NCBI GenBank assembly: GCA_903813345.2
Contig: CAIIXF020000011.1
Location: 25,352,166-25,416,165 of the forward strand
DNA from: Owenia fusiformis
Taxonomy: Eukaryota > Annelida > Polychaeta > Sabellida > Oweniidae
Direction: 5' to 3'
Length of the DNA stretch: 64,000 nucleotides
The notes beneath the pieces were generated by a model that did no database searches, had not been told where the DNA came from, and was given only the letters and a program-made list of their open reading frames with translations. This document shows, in pieces, positions 1 through 12,927 of this stretch. The stretch's first letter is position 1. Each line of letters starts with the position of its first letter. A program made the translations under genes and the position numbers.

Positions 1-1810
1 TCTTTTAGAATAAGTCTGAAGTATCACTTCATGAATTTTCAGAAAGGTTTTATATTTGGTAAATACTTCATTCAATATTTAATACATACTTCATTATAAA
101 AATCCAGTTTCAAAATTGTATTCAAAATAATTATTGAACAGTTAAATATGTTAAGCATAATTCTTTATACCTGTTGTCAACTTTTAACCCTTTCCATTGA
201 ATTGATTTTGTATTTTAACATTAAATTATTGGATTCAATGTATACTGAAAGAGTTTGATACGAAATCTTGAAGTTTGTTTACTTCAATCTTAGCAACCAT
301 GAAGTTAATCTGAAATGATCGGTAAAATATTATTCTAAAATATTCTTTTATTCTAGATATTGTCCTTAAAATTTTCTTTGTAAATTATATATGTTGTTTT
401 TAAAATTAAGCTTTGATATTTAAGCTGTGATTTCCCATATTATTTTCTATAGCCAGTTTTTCAAAATTGCAAATGAAATTGAAAAAATGAAAAAACATTT
501 GATGTGTCGGTATGTTCAAACTATTTTATTCTGTTTTCTGAAAAAAGTTATTTTCGGTCAGGATAATGTTATTGACAGATTCAGTGTCAATCATCAATTT
601 TTTAGTGACATTTTTCTTAAGAACTTGAATTACTTCAGTATTTATGGTATTTGAAATTATTCCATGATAGAATAATTTCCAGCAATTTGATTGGCTCACA
701 TGTGATCTTTCTTACTGAGATCATATCTGTTCTACATACTGATATCTCCAAGTCATATTTCTTTCATTATTTAAAGTATAATGTACCATATTATATATAA
801 TATGACATACTGAGTCACTGCATCATATTACATCATACATCATTTTATTCAATGATTTCTCAAAAAATACCTCCAGGAATATTAACTTTCTCAGCATATT
901 TTGGGTATTTTACATGCATCATTTAACATTAGATTAGAAATTGAGAGTATAGAATATGGTAAGTACCCGAGACTTTGTGCAGTGCAAGATTATAGACAAT
1001 ATCCAAGATGATAAGCAGCACGTGACATCATCATGGTATCAGATGCTATTTTAGAGCACCTTAGTATGTGTAAACATGTCTCAACATTCACTATTGAATT
1101 TTTTATTGAACCACATTAAAAGATCTGATGTCATTATAATGCGCCCACCCAGGAAAATATACAGTGGTCATGTTCTAAAATGCAAAATATGACAAAAAAG
1201 AATGAAATAAGCAAGGAATAAAGTAAATAGGCACATGATCAATAATCTAAACGGGATAAAAAGCCAGAACTTTATTCAGTCCATTCAAGATTTTCAGAAA
1301 AATGAGTAAAATTTGAATGGCAAGAAGGTATATTTTGACCTGGGATTCTGCACTAAAACCTGAATAAACTTATTGTTGCTTTATGTTTATATAAACAGGG
1401 AACAAGAGTACTTTCAGAACCGTTTAAAAATATAACATCTTATGTTACAGAAATCATTAGTTCAAAATCCTGTTAACTCCTTTTACAAATATAATATGAG
1501 AATGTGGCTTTTATATGAATTATTGGATTATAAGATCATGTGACGTAACGTCTCTCTTTAGACTATTGACCCTTGGTGACTGATGTCATAGTGACATGGT
1601 TTTCTATATAAAATAGAAATACATACATTTATGATGTTTAAATATCTGTATTCTGATTTGTCAAAAATAACAATCAACTATTAATGTACCTGTCATTTAG
1701 TATTTGTTGTCTACATGTAACTATGCAATATTGACACATCATTTACAAGCCAAAATACATTTTAAGCTGTTCAAATGTTCCTTTAAAGGCTATGATATTT
1801 TGCTGACAAT
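1..1810. other. AT-rich stretch without a recognised gene
   Basis: No reading frame here has splice signals and a recognisable protein. The longest frame (427-654, plus) is AT-driven and shows no domain. The stretch may be intergenic or intronic of a gene lying to the left. Confidence 0.5.
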
Positions 1811-2350
1811 TTCACTGCTACCCACTTAATTACACAGATGTATCGTCGGTCATGGCGGAACTTCCTCCGGGACTAGGTTTCGGTAAGATTTTTTTATTTC
1901 CCGATTTACACCTACTTATAAGTCATGTTGTGGATAATAATTTGGCTCGAAGTTAAGGAAGATAGTCTAGTTTGAGAATGCGTCGATGGTTTTAGGTTTT
2001 ATATGTTAACAAAGACACAATTCACGTATTTAGTCCCTCGCTTTTCTTACACTGACGATCGGCATTATTATTGCCAATATTACACTGATATTGGTCGTTC
2101 GTCAGTGTAAGAAAAGCGAGGGACTAAATACGTGAATTGTGTCTTTGTTAACATATAAAACCTAAAACCATCGACATATTCTCAAACTAGACTATCTTCC
2201 TTAACTTCGAGCCAAATTATTATCCACAACGTGACTTATAAGTAGGTGTAAATCGGGAAATAAAAAAATCTTACCGAAACCTAGTCCCGGAGGAAGTTCC
2301 GCCATGATACACCGATGATACGTCTGTGTAATTAGGTGGGTAGCAGTGAA
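1811..2350. repeat. 540-bp near-perfect palindrome (foldback) with exon-like arms
   Basis: Two arms of about 245 bp are almost exact reverse complements (TTCACTGCTACCCAC at the left end, GTGGGTAGCAGTGAA at the right) around a loop near 2057-2100. Each arm carries an ATG (1852 plus; 2305 minus) followed by ten codons reading MAELPPGLGF and then a G|GTAAGAT splice-donor consensus. It therefore looks like a duplicated first coding exon, the two copies pointing at each other. No clear target-site duplication was found. It may be a foldback transposon that captured an exon or an inverted duplication of a promoter-proximal exon. The source gene is not recognised. Confidence 0.75.
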
Positions 2351-2504
2351 TTTAGTATAACTAATAGTTGTCCCTTCAAAGATTCCCATTGCTAAAACAT
2401 ATCCCTTTAAAGGTTCACACTCAAGTTGTTCAAATATGTCCCTTTAAATTTACTCTCTTCATTCCATATCATGCCCATTTTCTAAAAAGTTCAATAGTTT
2501 TGAA

Positions 2505-2510
2505 TTTATT
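2505..2510 (-). terminator. Poly(A) signal of the tyrosine-motif receptor-like gene
   Basis: AATAAA on the minus strand about 220 bases past the stop codon at 2730-2732. It is the first canonical signal seen downstream. Assignment is by position only. Confidence 0.45.
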
Positions 2511-2729
2511 TCAGAGTAATCTGGCCATAGATTTGAAGGAGATATCCACCTTTTCAGTTTTAATTCTTTTGAATATGTCGCATCTGAAATCTTCAAGCAC
2601 TTCTATATGTGGATAGATTCCGTGTCTCAGTCCTTTTTTCAGAGAATTCTGGAAATATTGGCATGCCTTTCAAAAAGTTTGCTTCAAGCATCTAGCGCTG
2701 TCTATCCCTTCAATTTCCTTTAAAGGCTA

Positions 2730-5700
2730 TTAGATTGTTCCTCTTTGTAAAGGCTCATACAAATCACTTGTGTTAGATGGGCCTGACATTGATTCTCTTC
2801 CCAAATGTTCATAAGCTTTATCACATGGGTCCAAAGTCTTCCCTTTATGTAAGAATACTTTTCGTAAAAATGATGGTTTTCGAGCGACACTAGGCTTAAA
2901 CCTTCGTGGATTTTTTTTATGATCTACGTTAACATAAAATTGATCACTTTCAATTTCTTGATCATTGATCAGATTTGGTGGCTCAGTATCACTTTCTCTT
3001 TTCTTTGCCTTACGTTTTCCCTGTCTGATAGTCTCATCTTTTACTTCAGGTTTTGGTGAGGATTTGTCTGTGGTCGAATGAACATCCTCATTAAAAAATC
3101 TCTGGTTTTTATATATTTCCCCAGTAGGACTATTAGAAGATCTATCAGAAGAAAGATCTCTAATATCATCAGTAGGATTGTGAGTAGGATCTCTAGTCTT
3201 GCCCTCAGTCTGTTTAGCTTGAGATTCACCCTTCTCTACATCTACTTTCATGTCCTTGTCATCCTCAATAACATTCAAATACAGGAGTTCGTCATTAGGT
3301 CTTGTATCCAAGTATTCATTCTTAACAATTTCTTTATTATCAGATGATTTAACCAATATAGGTTTGGCAGCTTCTTGTTCATTACCCTCTTTTGATGTCC
3401 TGAAAAATAACAATGACTGTTATATTGAACAATTTTTGCTCTAGTATGAACCCCCTGTAATACCCCTCAATTTGCACAATCAACAAGCAAATTGGTTTAA
3501 GGGGAGGCATCAAAAGATCAATGTCTGATAGAAAACTAAATAAATCTAGTTTGGGGGGGAGGGGGTCAAAGCTATTTCAGTTTGCTATCCGACAAATTTC
3601 AACATTTAATTTTTTTGCAATTTCGACTCGAAATGCCTTGGAATGGTTTAAAAATAAAGACTTTACCAGATGCCTTCTTCACCAAGATGCATGTAACATG
3701 GAATATTATGCCTATTGTTGTTGGCACATGTATTAAGAATCATAAATAAGTTATAGTACTGCCCCCATGAAAGTCCAAATTGAGTCGCAAAAACATGTGA
3801 AAAGTCCACGATCAACTTTCATTGTATTTAGTTTTGAGGGGGAGGGGGGGGTCCAACTCAAAACTAGATTTATTTAGTTTCCTATCAGACATTGAACTTT
3901 TGATGCCTCCCCTTAGATGAAATGATTGATTGAGCTTTAATATTTCAGTATTATGATTCCCTAGACTAATTAAATTAATCAAGTGGTTAATGAATGGTTA
4001 AATAGAAATGGTTTAAAAAATAAAAATATGAACACTTACCAACATTGAGAATATTTCTTTACATTGATAACGTAACTTATCATAACTCCCAGGATGCAAC
4101 CTGAGACAATGCCCCCAAGATATGCCAATGAAATCCATAATGTTATTTGACCATCTCCTGTTTCATTCTGATTTTTTATGTTGGCACGGTTACTAATTGT
4201 TGTTATGTTGCTATAGCTACTTAGGTGAGTATCTGTTGTGTTTGAGTCTCCATCAGTTTTGTGTCTTGGGACTCCAGGGGTTGAAGCCTTTTCTTGATCT
4301 TCAGATGTAGCATCTGCAAATGTAATTTTAAATAATTGTTTTATAATTATTTGGTACTACTCATAAAAGTAGAAAATACATGTACATAAATTGTTACACT
4401 TTAAGCATCTCATTAGCTTAAAGGAGGAGGGAAAGTATTGCAACAGATTCCGTACAGTCATATGTTGGATTTTGGCTATTTTCTGAGGATTTAATCAGGT
4501 GCATATGTTAGGTCAATGCATTACCTCCATGAAGAGCACTCATAGAGATGATTAAATAATTTCGATTTTGAGACAGGGAAGATGCAAACAACCCACCCAC
4601 ATGTGGACCTGGTTTTCAACCTCCTTCACCCCTGCTTTTTCAATTTTTGTTGTATCAGTATGTTGTGTTTTGACACACAGCTGACCCCTTAAAATGAATA
4701 AGTAATTCCTTTTAGATAAAGTCACCCTATGCAGACAGAGCCTGTGGGAAATATTGGGTGCGGCGCAAATGAGCGGAGGGTGCGGAGCTAACGGTCATTT
4801 TTGAATTTAAAATTGGGATATTTCTGAAACTAAGCCGTTTTGGGACTTCAAATATACCAAGATATGTGTATTTGACACCAAATATCAATAAAATTGTGAA
4901 AATAGTAGTGCAATTCATTTTATAGCGACGCAGTATGCCTTAAACATTTCCCAGACCTATATATTTTGAGACTATCCTTTTAATACTGCGTCCCCAGCAT
5001 TCATAAAAAATGGTGTTCAAGATACACTACCCATGCAAATTATTTTTGCATCTTGGAAGCCAGGCAGTATCTGGGTGATTTTATAAAAATTCGGAAATCT
5101 TCTTCAGATATGAGCCCCTCTAAATATTGGGTGCGGAGCTACGTTAATGGAGCTGCTCCGCACCCAATATTTAGAGGGGGCTCATATCTGAAAAAATTTC
5201 CGAATTTTTATAAAATCACACAGATACTGCCTGGCTTCCAAGATGCAAAAATAATTTGTATAGATAGTGCACCTTGAACACCATTTTTTATGAATGCTGG
5301 GGACTCAGTATTAAAAGGATAATTTCAAAATATATAGGTCTGGGAAAGGTTTAAGGCACACTGCGTCGCTATAGAATGAATTGCGCTACTAATTTCACAA
5401 TTGTATTGATATTTGGTGTCAAATACACATATCTTGGTATATTTGAAGTCCCAAAACGGCTTAATTTCAGAAATATTCCAAATTTAAATTCAAAAATAAC
5501 CGTTAGCTCCGCACCCTCCGCTCATTTGCTCCGCACCCAATATTTCCCACAGGCTCTGTCTGCATAGGGTGAAAGTGGAAAACAATATTTCCCATGTTAT
5601 ATTTCCATAGGGGAAACTCATGCAATCCATTGCTTTCAGCTTAATTTTGGTCACCCATTATGGATATCTTTTAAACCCCTGAAGGAATTACTTATTCCTT

Positions 5701-6623
5701 TAAATGGATGGACTGTGTCAAAACGCAACATATTGATGCAACAAAAATTGAAAAAATTACACTCCTTGTTATCGCATGTTAGGAAGCAGAAGCTTGTCAG
5801 ACCTTTTCTTTAAATTAAAGAAATCAGGGACCAAGCGGATCTATACTTCAATACGTCACAGAATGTCAAGGTCACTTTTTTACATCATATGTAAAAAGTG
5901 TAGCTAAACTTGAAGCGAGGAGTCATTCAGGAATGGCATTCATTTGGCTAAGAATGAGGTTAGAAAGGAGATTGGGGATTTGCATATAACACATATGTTC
6001 TTGTATGTTAGATGTACGTTTGGCCCTAAAAGGGCATCAGTACAAATAAATCCTATTATATCCATAGAACACTGTTGTTTGAAAATATGTTTACACGTCA
6101 GCATTTAAAAAAACCTATCCAATGTTTGTGTCTGCATGTCACAAGTGTTCACATTGCGATGTGTTTAATGTGTATTTTATGTTTCTTTTATAAACTTTCA
6201 GTATGTACATAAATGCTATATAATACACATTGACATCATTAGGCATATTTTAGTATATTACAGCACAAAAAAGCAATTTAACGAGTAAAAAAAGTGTTAT
6301 GCGTGACTGTGTCACAGTGCTAAGAGACTTATCCTAGTGATATAGGTAAACATAAAAAGACTTTACATATTCACATTAGTATAAAAAGAAACTAAAGACA
6401 TATTTACATAAGTACAGAGTTATGATGTGCTGTAAAAATAGAGAATGCCCATTTATTCTTTTACAAGTACCATAGATGATAAACTGCATGTTTTAAAAAT
6501 GAGTTTACTTTCATTATATCAATTTATAAGATATGATGCATTACCATGCAGTATGTCTAGTAAGATTATCATCCCAAATAAAATCCTTATTGTCCCAGCA
6601 GCAGCAGATTTCTTGCCTCGCAT
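2730..6623 (-). CDS. Single-pass membrane protein with tyrosine-motif signalling tail
   Basis: Three exons on the minus strand: 6623-6545, 4313-4040 and 3399-2730. The phases join exactly (G|AT = Asp27, TG|G = Trp118), giving about 340 residues. Residues 1-26 are a signal peptide (basic start, then a hydrophobic run). Residues 27-84 are a short Ser/Thr-rich ectodomain with sequons NTT, NIT and NET. Residues 85-111 are one transmembrane helix (LWISLAYLGGIVSG...). A tail of about 229 residues follows, with YLNV, YKNQ and YVNV motifs, a basic stretch, and YEHL and YEPL near the C-terminus. YxN motifs are known Grb2-SH2 ligands when phosphorylated; a YxxL pair recalls ITAMs, though the 14-residue spacing is wider than usual. 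No ectodomain fold is recognised. A TATA box 45 bases upstream supports the first exon. The gene is probably a receptor-like adaptor, possibly one that has lost ectodomain exons. The gene model is firm; the function is inferred. Confidence 0.72.
3498..3915. mobile_element. Foldback MITE with TA target duplication
   Basis: Inverted termini of about 75 bp (AGGGGAGGCATCAAAAG at the left, its complement at the right) enclose a short unique centre. TA dinucleotides lie at 3498-3499 and 3914-3915. The inner ends of both arms are G/C-run rich. It sits in the intron between the transmembrane exon and the tail exon of the receptor-like gene. The TA duplication fits a Tc1/mariner-mobilised MITE. No transposase is present. 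Confidence 0.7.
4630..5770. mobile_element. Older inverted-repeat element split by a nested insertion
   Basis: Arms near 4630-4717 and 5690-5768 are inverted copies (shared TTTTTCAATTTTTGTTG, GACACA and AATAAGTAATTCCTT). Internal sequence at 5577-5700 resembles that of the foldback at 38762-39478, including CATGCAATCCATTG, so the two probably belong to one family. A younger foldback (4723-5571) lies inside. The outermost ends are uncertain; the left part may begin near 4420. Confidence 0.5.
4723..5571. mobile_element. 849-bp foldback element with AAAGT target duplication
   Basis: The whole element is a palindrome: it begins CACCCTATGCAGACAGAGCC and ends with the complement, and the arms of about 420 bp match through to the centre near 5147. 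AAAGT flanks both sides (4718-4722 and 5572-5576). A GGTGCGGAGC-type motif recurs in each arm. No transposase frame is present. It lies in the first intron of the receptor-like gene, nested in an older inverted repeat. The superfamily is unknown. Confidence 0.8.
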
Positions 6624-6663
6624 CTTTTAGCTTGTCAGGAATGGAGAGCTAGAGAGACACAAC

Positions 6664-6671
6664 TCTTTATA
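6664..6671 (-). promoter_or_regulatory. TATA box of the receptor-like gene
   Basis: TATAAAGA on the minus strand lies 40-48 bases upstream of the ATG at 6623, so the 5' UTR would be very short. Its position supports 6545-6623 as a true first exon. Confidence 0.5.
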
Positions 6672-8930
6672 CATATTCATCCAGCAAACTAACTGAACGC
6701 AAACTGTTGAATAGCTTGTCACTACAGTATTTGGAAATAATAACCCCTTTTAAAGGTCTAAAGATCACACTTTAGGCAGCGTATTCGTAGTCGAATGAGG
6801 AAGTTCAATAAAACCTTATGAGAAAGCATGATTTTGTTTGAAGTTCTTAGAACAGTGTTTGATGTGTTAGGTATATCCTAAACATATTCAAATGATAAAG
6901 GTTCAGACTTTCAAATGTAAATAGTGGATTTGGTGAGAAATTGAAAACAGTCAAAGTTAATTTCAGCAATTCCAGTTCTGGTAATGGGCTCGGAAAAACT
7001 GGTTGTTTATTTGGCAATGGACTGAATATGTTAAATTATGGCAATCATGTTTTCAACTTGAATAACAGTCTATTTCCTACTGCCTACATCCTTTATTTAA
7101 TGAGTTTTATGACAAGTATCCTTATGAAATAATTTTGATAGGAATACTACAAAGCCATCCATCAGTCTTCATCTCTTTCATTTTGTCAGCCTCTGTGCAT
7201 CTTTCTCTCTGTCTGTCCATCTGTTGGTCTGTCCATCAGTCTTTGTGTCCCACTGTCCATTCCTCCCCAACGAAATTAACCCCTTTTTCCACAATTGACC
7301 TTTGGATATGACCCCTTGGCTGCTATGTATGCTTTGCTATGCTTACAGGCTCTTTAGATTCTAACACAAAGCCCAAGAAATACTACAAAGTGAGACCAAC
7401 ACTGCATTCAGTCAAACAGAAACAATTGCCTTTAGTTGTTGATGTTTTCATTGGGTTGTATAATGGTGAATGTGTTGAATACTTTTACCTGAATGATAAA
7501 TAAATGTTTGGCATAATCAAGAAAATTTTATGATTTACTTATCAGTAAACAACTTAGTGATTCAAAGGTTTTACTATGTGCTGCAATGTCAAAGACCATT
7601 TGACTTTTGAGAGGGACCTTTTTCCAGAAAAAACAAAAGCTAATTACTGAGAAAAATATTTAAGACTTAGTTTGGACAAACATATGAAAAAGACTCTGTG
7701 TCTTGTAGAGGTGGTTCTAAAATATACAGGATAAATATTCTGGGTTCATTAGTTGAATAAATATTGGCTAGGCATAAAAAGGTTAGACCCCCAAGTTGAA
7801 GCTAGTGGTAGGCCCCTAGTGTGTATGAGAGAAAATAATTGCTTCAGGTCAGAATAACCAGAATGAAAAATTCAATGAAATCATTATACTCCCCAGACAT
7901 AATTTTATCGCTACTAGTGATGAATTGCTCAAAATTGAATAATTATCAAAGTAATTCAATGGAAAACAGCGAGCTTGAATATTTGAATATTATTTGCGGG
8001 TCAGGATGGATGCACATGAAGATAGCAATCAAATTGTTGTTTTTTGTATACTTGAATTACAGGTTTAATTAGATTAGTTCAGTTTTTATGACTGGATGTT
8101 CAATTGGCACCTAATTCATAGGAGCTCTGTGTTATCCTGTTTTGAGTTTTGCATACTTTCAGGTTACTTGAGTCATTTTTCCAATAATTTATAATTGTAC
8201 CTGATAGCATTGAAACTTGAAATACTTAAGTCATTATCTCATCCTTTAAACACAGTCTAGACACTATCCACTTTGTTTGGTCCCTGGTGTCTGATCTCCT
8301 ATTTCAGAGAATGTCATTATATACTCCTCAAAAAAAGTTATTATATTAACATCTACAGTTCCATATACAAACTCGTATACTACATGTTTATTGAAAATAT
8401 TGTTCGATGCATTTTATTATCCCAAATGAACAAAGTTTGAAAGGGATACAGTGAAGCCATCTGTCCATCAGTCAGTCTGTCAGAAAAAATGGCTGCCTAA
8501 TGTGGGAATTCTTTTAATTTCTTTCTTCAAATCTCTATAATATGGTAATATTGTATTGTCTCTATGATCCGTACCTTTGATACTCCTAAGTGATCACCTA
8601 AATGATTAAACTGGTGGAAATTCTGAAATATCTCCAATATCTGTCTTTAATTATCTGCAAATCAAGGGTAGGACAGATGGTAAATGTTATATTATGACAT
8701 ATTCAGATTTATGAATATTTTCTTCATTGGGATTTGCTACTCTGTTGAGTTGCTGTTTTCTAGTTTTCATGACATATATGCTATAAACATTAATTTTGAC
8801 ATCAATGATTAATGAAATGTACATTTGTCATGAGCATATCTGCAAAATGATATTTAATTTAAAATGAATATGGTTTGATACCAAAAGCTGCAATAAATAA
8901 TAATGTTTCTTGCTTAATGTTTTCTTGTTT
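6672..8930. other. Intergenic stretch, no recognised gene
   Basis: It holds a pyrimidine-rich, CTGTCCATC-like low-complexity tract (about 7150-7265) and short AT-rich frames without splice support. The frame at 7839-8072 has no recognisable protein features. Confidence 0.4.
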
Positions 8931-8940
8931 TTATTTACAG

Positions 8941-9140
8941 AAAGCTTCAAAAGCAACCATCAAGGACAATTGAATCATCAAAACGATTTGAATCATCAAG
9001 AACAATTGAACTATCAAGAACATTTGAACCATCAAGAATAAGAACATCAAGAACATATTAACCATCAAGAACATTTGAACCATCAAGAACATATGAACCA
9101 TCAAGAACATTATCAAGAACAAGAACATCAAGAACCATGA
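8941..9140 (+). repeat. 15-bp minisatellite, possible terminal exon
   Basis: Imperfect tandem copies of a GAACCATCAAGAACATTT-like unit follow a good 3' splice site (T-rich tract then TTTACAG at 8940). From that site one frame reads through HQEQLNYQEHLNHQE and stops at TAA, so the array could encode the Gln/His/Glu-rich end of an otherwise unseen plus-strand gene. The repeat continues beyond the stop. No upstream exon was found, so this is called a repeat. Confidence 0.55.
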
Positions 9141-12100
9141 AGAATATTTCAAATAACCAGGAACGTTGAAACTTTCAATAACTTAATAATAACATGATCT
9201 ATCATATCAGTTTCAATGTCAGTTTTAACTGGAAATTACCAGGATGACACTTGAGGCCACTTGATGGACTTAGTGATTATCTGATATCACATTATCTACA
9301 TTTAATATACCATTATACGAACAGTGGCAGTTTTATGTTCATATAATCATGGACCTGAAGTCTGTGATATAATTATTCTACTTCTGTCACAATGGACAGA
9401 GAAAAAGTTGAAGATAGATTTTAAAATTCATAAAATTTGACATATAATTGTTTATAAGTTAACCATATTTATTTTTACTGGATTGGCTAAATGAAGAATA
9501 GCTTTGAACACCCTTACAAGTATTGTATTAATTCACAAGATATGTCTAAGACATTTAAGTAAAAAATCATCATGTTTTAGTACATGTTTAATTAAATGTA
9601 ATATCAACCTGTCCATGTTTAAAACAGGATGTCGTGTAACACTTCAAGATCATTTCACGTGAACTGATAATTTGCTGCATTCTGGGTTTATGAATGAACT
9701 TTGTAGACTTGTTATACATGACTTTAATGTTGAATCTTAACTCATTCAATACTGGGGCAAAAGCACTAAAATACTGAAGAATTTTTGAAAATTGCCATAT
9801 ATGGTACCTCTGAGATAATATATAAAGTATACACATGGGCATAAATATGTAGTGTTATATATCATTTTAAAGCATATGATATACTCTTTCAGAATCAATA
9901 GGTTTTTAAGTCCCATTTTATAAGTTGTCATGGTAACAATATTCTAAAAAATACACTGTGTTTGTGCTTGGACGTGACATCACGTCCTTCGTAGTCAACG
10001 TATGTGCTTTATGACGTCATATCACGTCATTCGTAGCGAATGAGTTAAAATGGATTTAACAGGAAATAGTAAAACCTGTATACAGTGTGTTCACTGTAGG
10101 TAGGTGTTCACTGCAGGGAGGTGGTTTTTACAGAAGTCAGTGGAGTATGTGCTGAGAAGGGTGTTCACTGAACATAAGTGTTCACTAGAGAGAGAGAGTG
10201 GTGTTCACTAATACAGGTTTCGCTGTATTTATGTATGATTTCCAGTGTATTCTCAAAAGTAAAAATGTACATACAAAATACTTTTTACAAATGTTAACAA
10301 TTTATACTTGCTTTACTTGCCAAAGTGTGTCGCATTTTTAAAGTTATCTTGGCGCCTGCTTTTATTGTTAACCAGAATGACTGTATATTAACTCATATAA
10401 GTCTGCAATTGACCTACAACTTACAACTTGTCTGCTGATGAGTATGTTTGTAGACCTCATAAACCACATGTTCGAATTCAGTGGAAGGTAGACTTTTAAG
10501 AGTTAAGTTCTAAATATTTACTGTGTTTCTGTGTTATAATGCAATTAAACTGCTGATTTGTATATGAAATATGCAAGTTTTTCAGTAGAAATAATATTTA
10601 TCTTTACTAGAGAATGTTAAATAAATGTTGAAATAAATGCAAAGCTTTGTTATTGTTTAAAACACAAGATGTTCTCTTTTTCTTTTGTTAGCATATTATA
10701 TATAAGAAACCATAGACACAAAACCACTGTTATGGAGAATGAATTAGACAATGAAAATAGAAAACTAAGACCTCTTGCACGACAAAATTTGTTCATTTGT
10801 TATTGTCTCTCTGGATAAATGGTAGCTTTACATATATATCAATGGTATAAGTAATGACAGCTTTCAAATGGTGTATGCATCATGTCAAATATTATGAATG
10901 ACATGAAACTGTATACAGAAATATTTTCTCTACTATTAAAACCTCAACTGTCAGTCAGCCAGCGTACAGTATTAGTGGATATTGAGGGGTTATCATTACA
11001 TATGGTAAATGGGTTGTTTACAGAATAAAAATATTGATCACTAATTTCAACCCCTCTGTGAGATATTCTCAGTTTTATTCTAGTAGATTAGATTAAGTTC
11101 CGAATATTGGTTTAAAAATGATCAATAACAACCCGTTTATCTCATTATTACTTAATGCCATTCTTCTTTTGAACAGAGGTCTTGTAAAATTCAAATCCTA
11201 TTTAAGTTTATTGATACATTTAGAACTGTTCATTTAAGTACCTCCCTGATCTTAACAACATTTAAGGCAAAGGCAAATATTACCTGTTTCACATATTGGT
11301 TAACCTCGAAATAACTCAATATGTTTGGATTTCTTTTTTGCCTGGAGATATTTTTTATTCTTTATTTCTAATCCAACCAATATGTACTCAATCATAATTA
11401 TTTTTCATTAAGAAAAGGAAATTTGAAACGGACATTTTTCGAAATTACCAAGATTGATCTTTTCAATAAGCCTTTATCAAATTGTGTTAGCCCTAAATAT
11501 GTAAGTTGTTGAAATCCCACTTGAAATTGAAGTTAATCTGATTGTGTTTACAATAAGGTGTAGAGCTAATCTTAAGCAATACCTGGAGATGAACTATCAA
11601 CTCCAAGCACTCTATTTTAATTTATATCATGTCATATCTTTACCCAAGCGACATCTATTAATAGTCAGACGAATAATTTAAGGTCATGTGGTTCTTTTAA
11701 CCAGCCATAACCACCTTCTCCACTGGTATTTACGTCATTTAAAAGGCAACGTTGCAGTAGAAGTTTGACTAAAAACTTATATCGTAAGCTCAATTGGTCT
11801 TGTGACTCTGAGTGTTTCACTTGTACGGAGGTGTTCCTCACAGGTTTCACTGTATGTCCATTCTATGAATGAAAATTAGTAATTTTATTAATATACAAAA
11901 ATTAGAATTTCACTGATCCTTGGATTTAAAGATAATATAAATATAATACACACATGTATTATGAAAAGTACATGTACTATACTGTACCATGGAGGAAAAG
12001 TGCTATGCCATGTATCATTTGAATCGGTGGTGAATAGGGATCTGTATCATGTGATTTTTAAAACATTTACTGGTACACAACAATGAAAGTAAATTTCATA

Positions 12101-12870
12101 TTCTAATGTCAATTTATTCTTAGGTTATATCTCAAAATTCCAGAATTCCATCTCTTAAAACTCAGCTGATGTAATGTGCTGAAACAATATTTACAAATTG
12201 ATCGATCCCTCGGTACCGCGATATTAATACGCTGAAAAATAGTCCAAGAAAAAGAAACAGGTTTTTCTTTTGATAAAGATATGGTATTAATGTTTTGACA
12301 ACAGAAATGAAAATCGGTTACCTAAATTTTTGTTTTGTTTAACATTTTGTATGCATTAATATTTTAAAATCAAAATAATAAAAGAACTATATTCCGGAAA
12401 TCGATGTGCACGTTGTATACAAACTGAGCAAGAAGTCACACCAATGATCAGAAAATTAAACGTTTATGGTGCAATAATAACTGCTTATAAAGGTCTAACC
12501 GAGTGATGTCATTCATTTATTAACATGCATTTATAGAGAAGAGATACCAAAGCAACTTTTTGAAGGTAATGCTACAGTTTTTACAAATTCTGGATGGTAG
12601 TATTTGATGATATGTTTCATTCATTTTTATCATATAATAAGCTACAAATACTACAAATAAAGCCTACAGTAATTGAATACCGAGCAGTATCCGAGTCTGT
12701 AAGACTGGCTAAAAGTAAACTTCTGTGGAACTCAAACTTGTACACCTAAACATAGATATCCAAGTAGTCAAAACTATTGACATCAACAGGATCATGTACC
12801 AAGGTAAAAATGTTACAACAATATTACAATAACAGTTAGATTGGGTTCATCGGCTGCAATTTTATTTCCA
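9141..12870. other. Gene-free stretch with dispersed low-copy repeats
   Basis: No supported exon was found. Around 10070-10230 are diverged copies of a GTGTTCACTG motif that follows AGTAAAACCTGT. Related sequence appears near 11800-11860, 29110-29280 and 36890-37110, so this is a dispersed family. Part of the stretch may hold an upstream non-coding exon of the RGG/VWA gene, whose 5' UTR starts at a 3' splice site. Confidence 0.4.
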
Positions 12871-12927
12871 GAAAGACCTTAGCCATCAGTTCAAAAAGAC
12901 ACCTCTCAGAAAGGTACACAATTAATA

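Noticed and set aside
427-654. 75-codon plus frame
   Set aside because: AT-rich, hydrophobic by composition, no splice or domain support.
3041-3444. Frames on both strands overlapping the receptor tail exon
   Set aside because: Shadows of the 2730-3399 exon, which has matching splice phases and tyrosine motifs.
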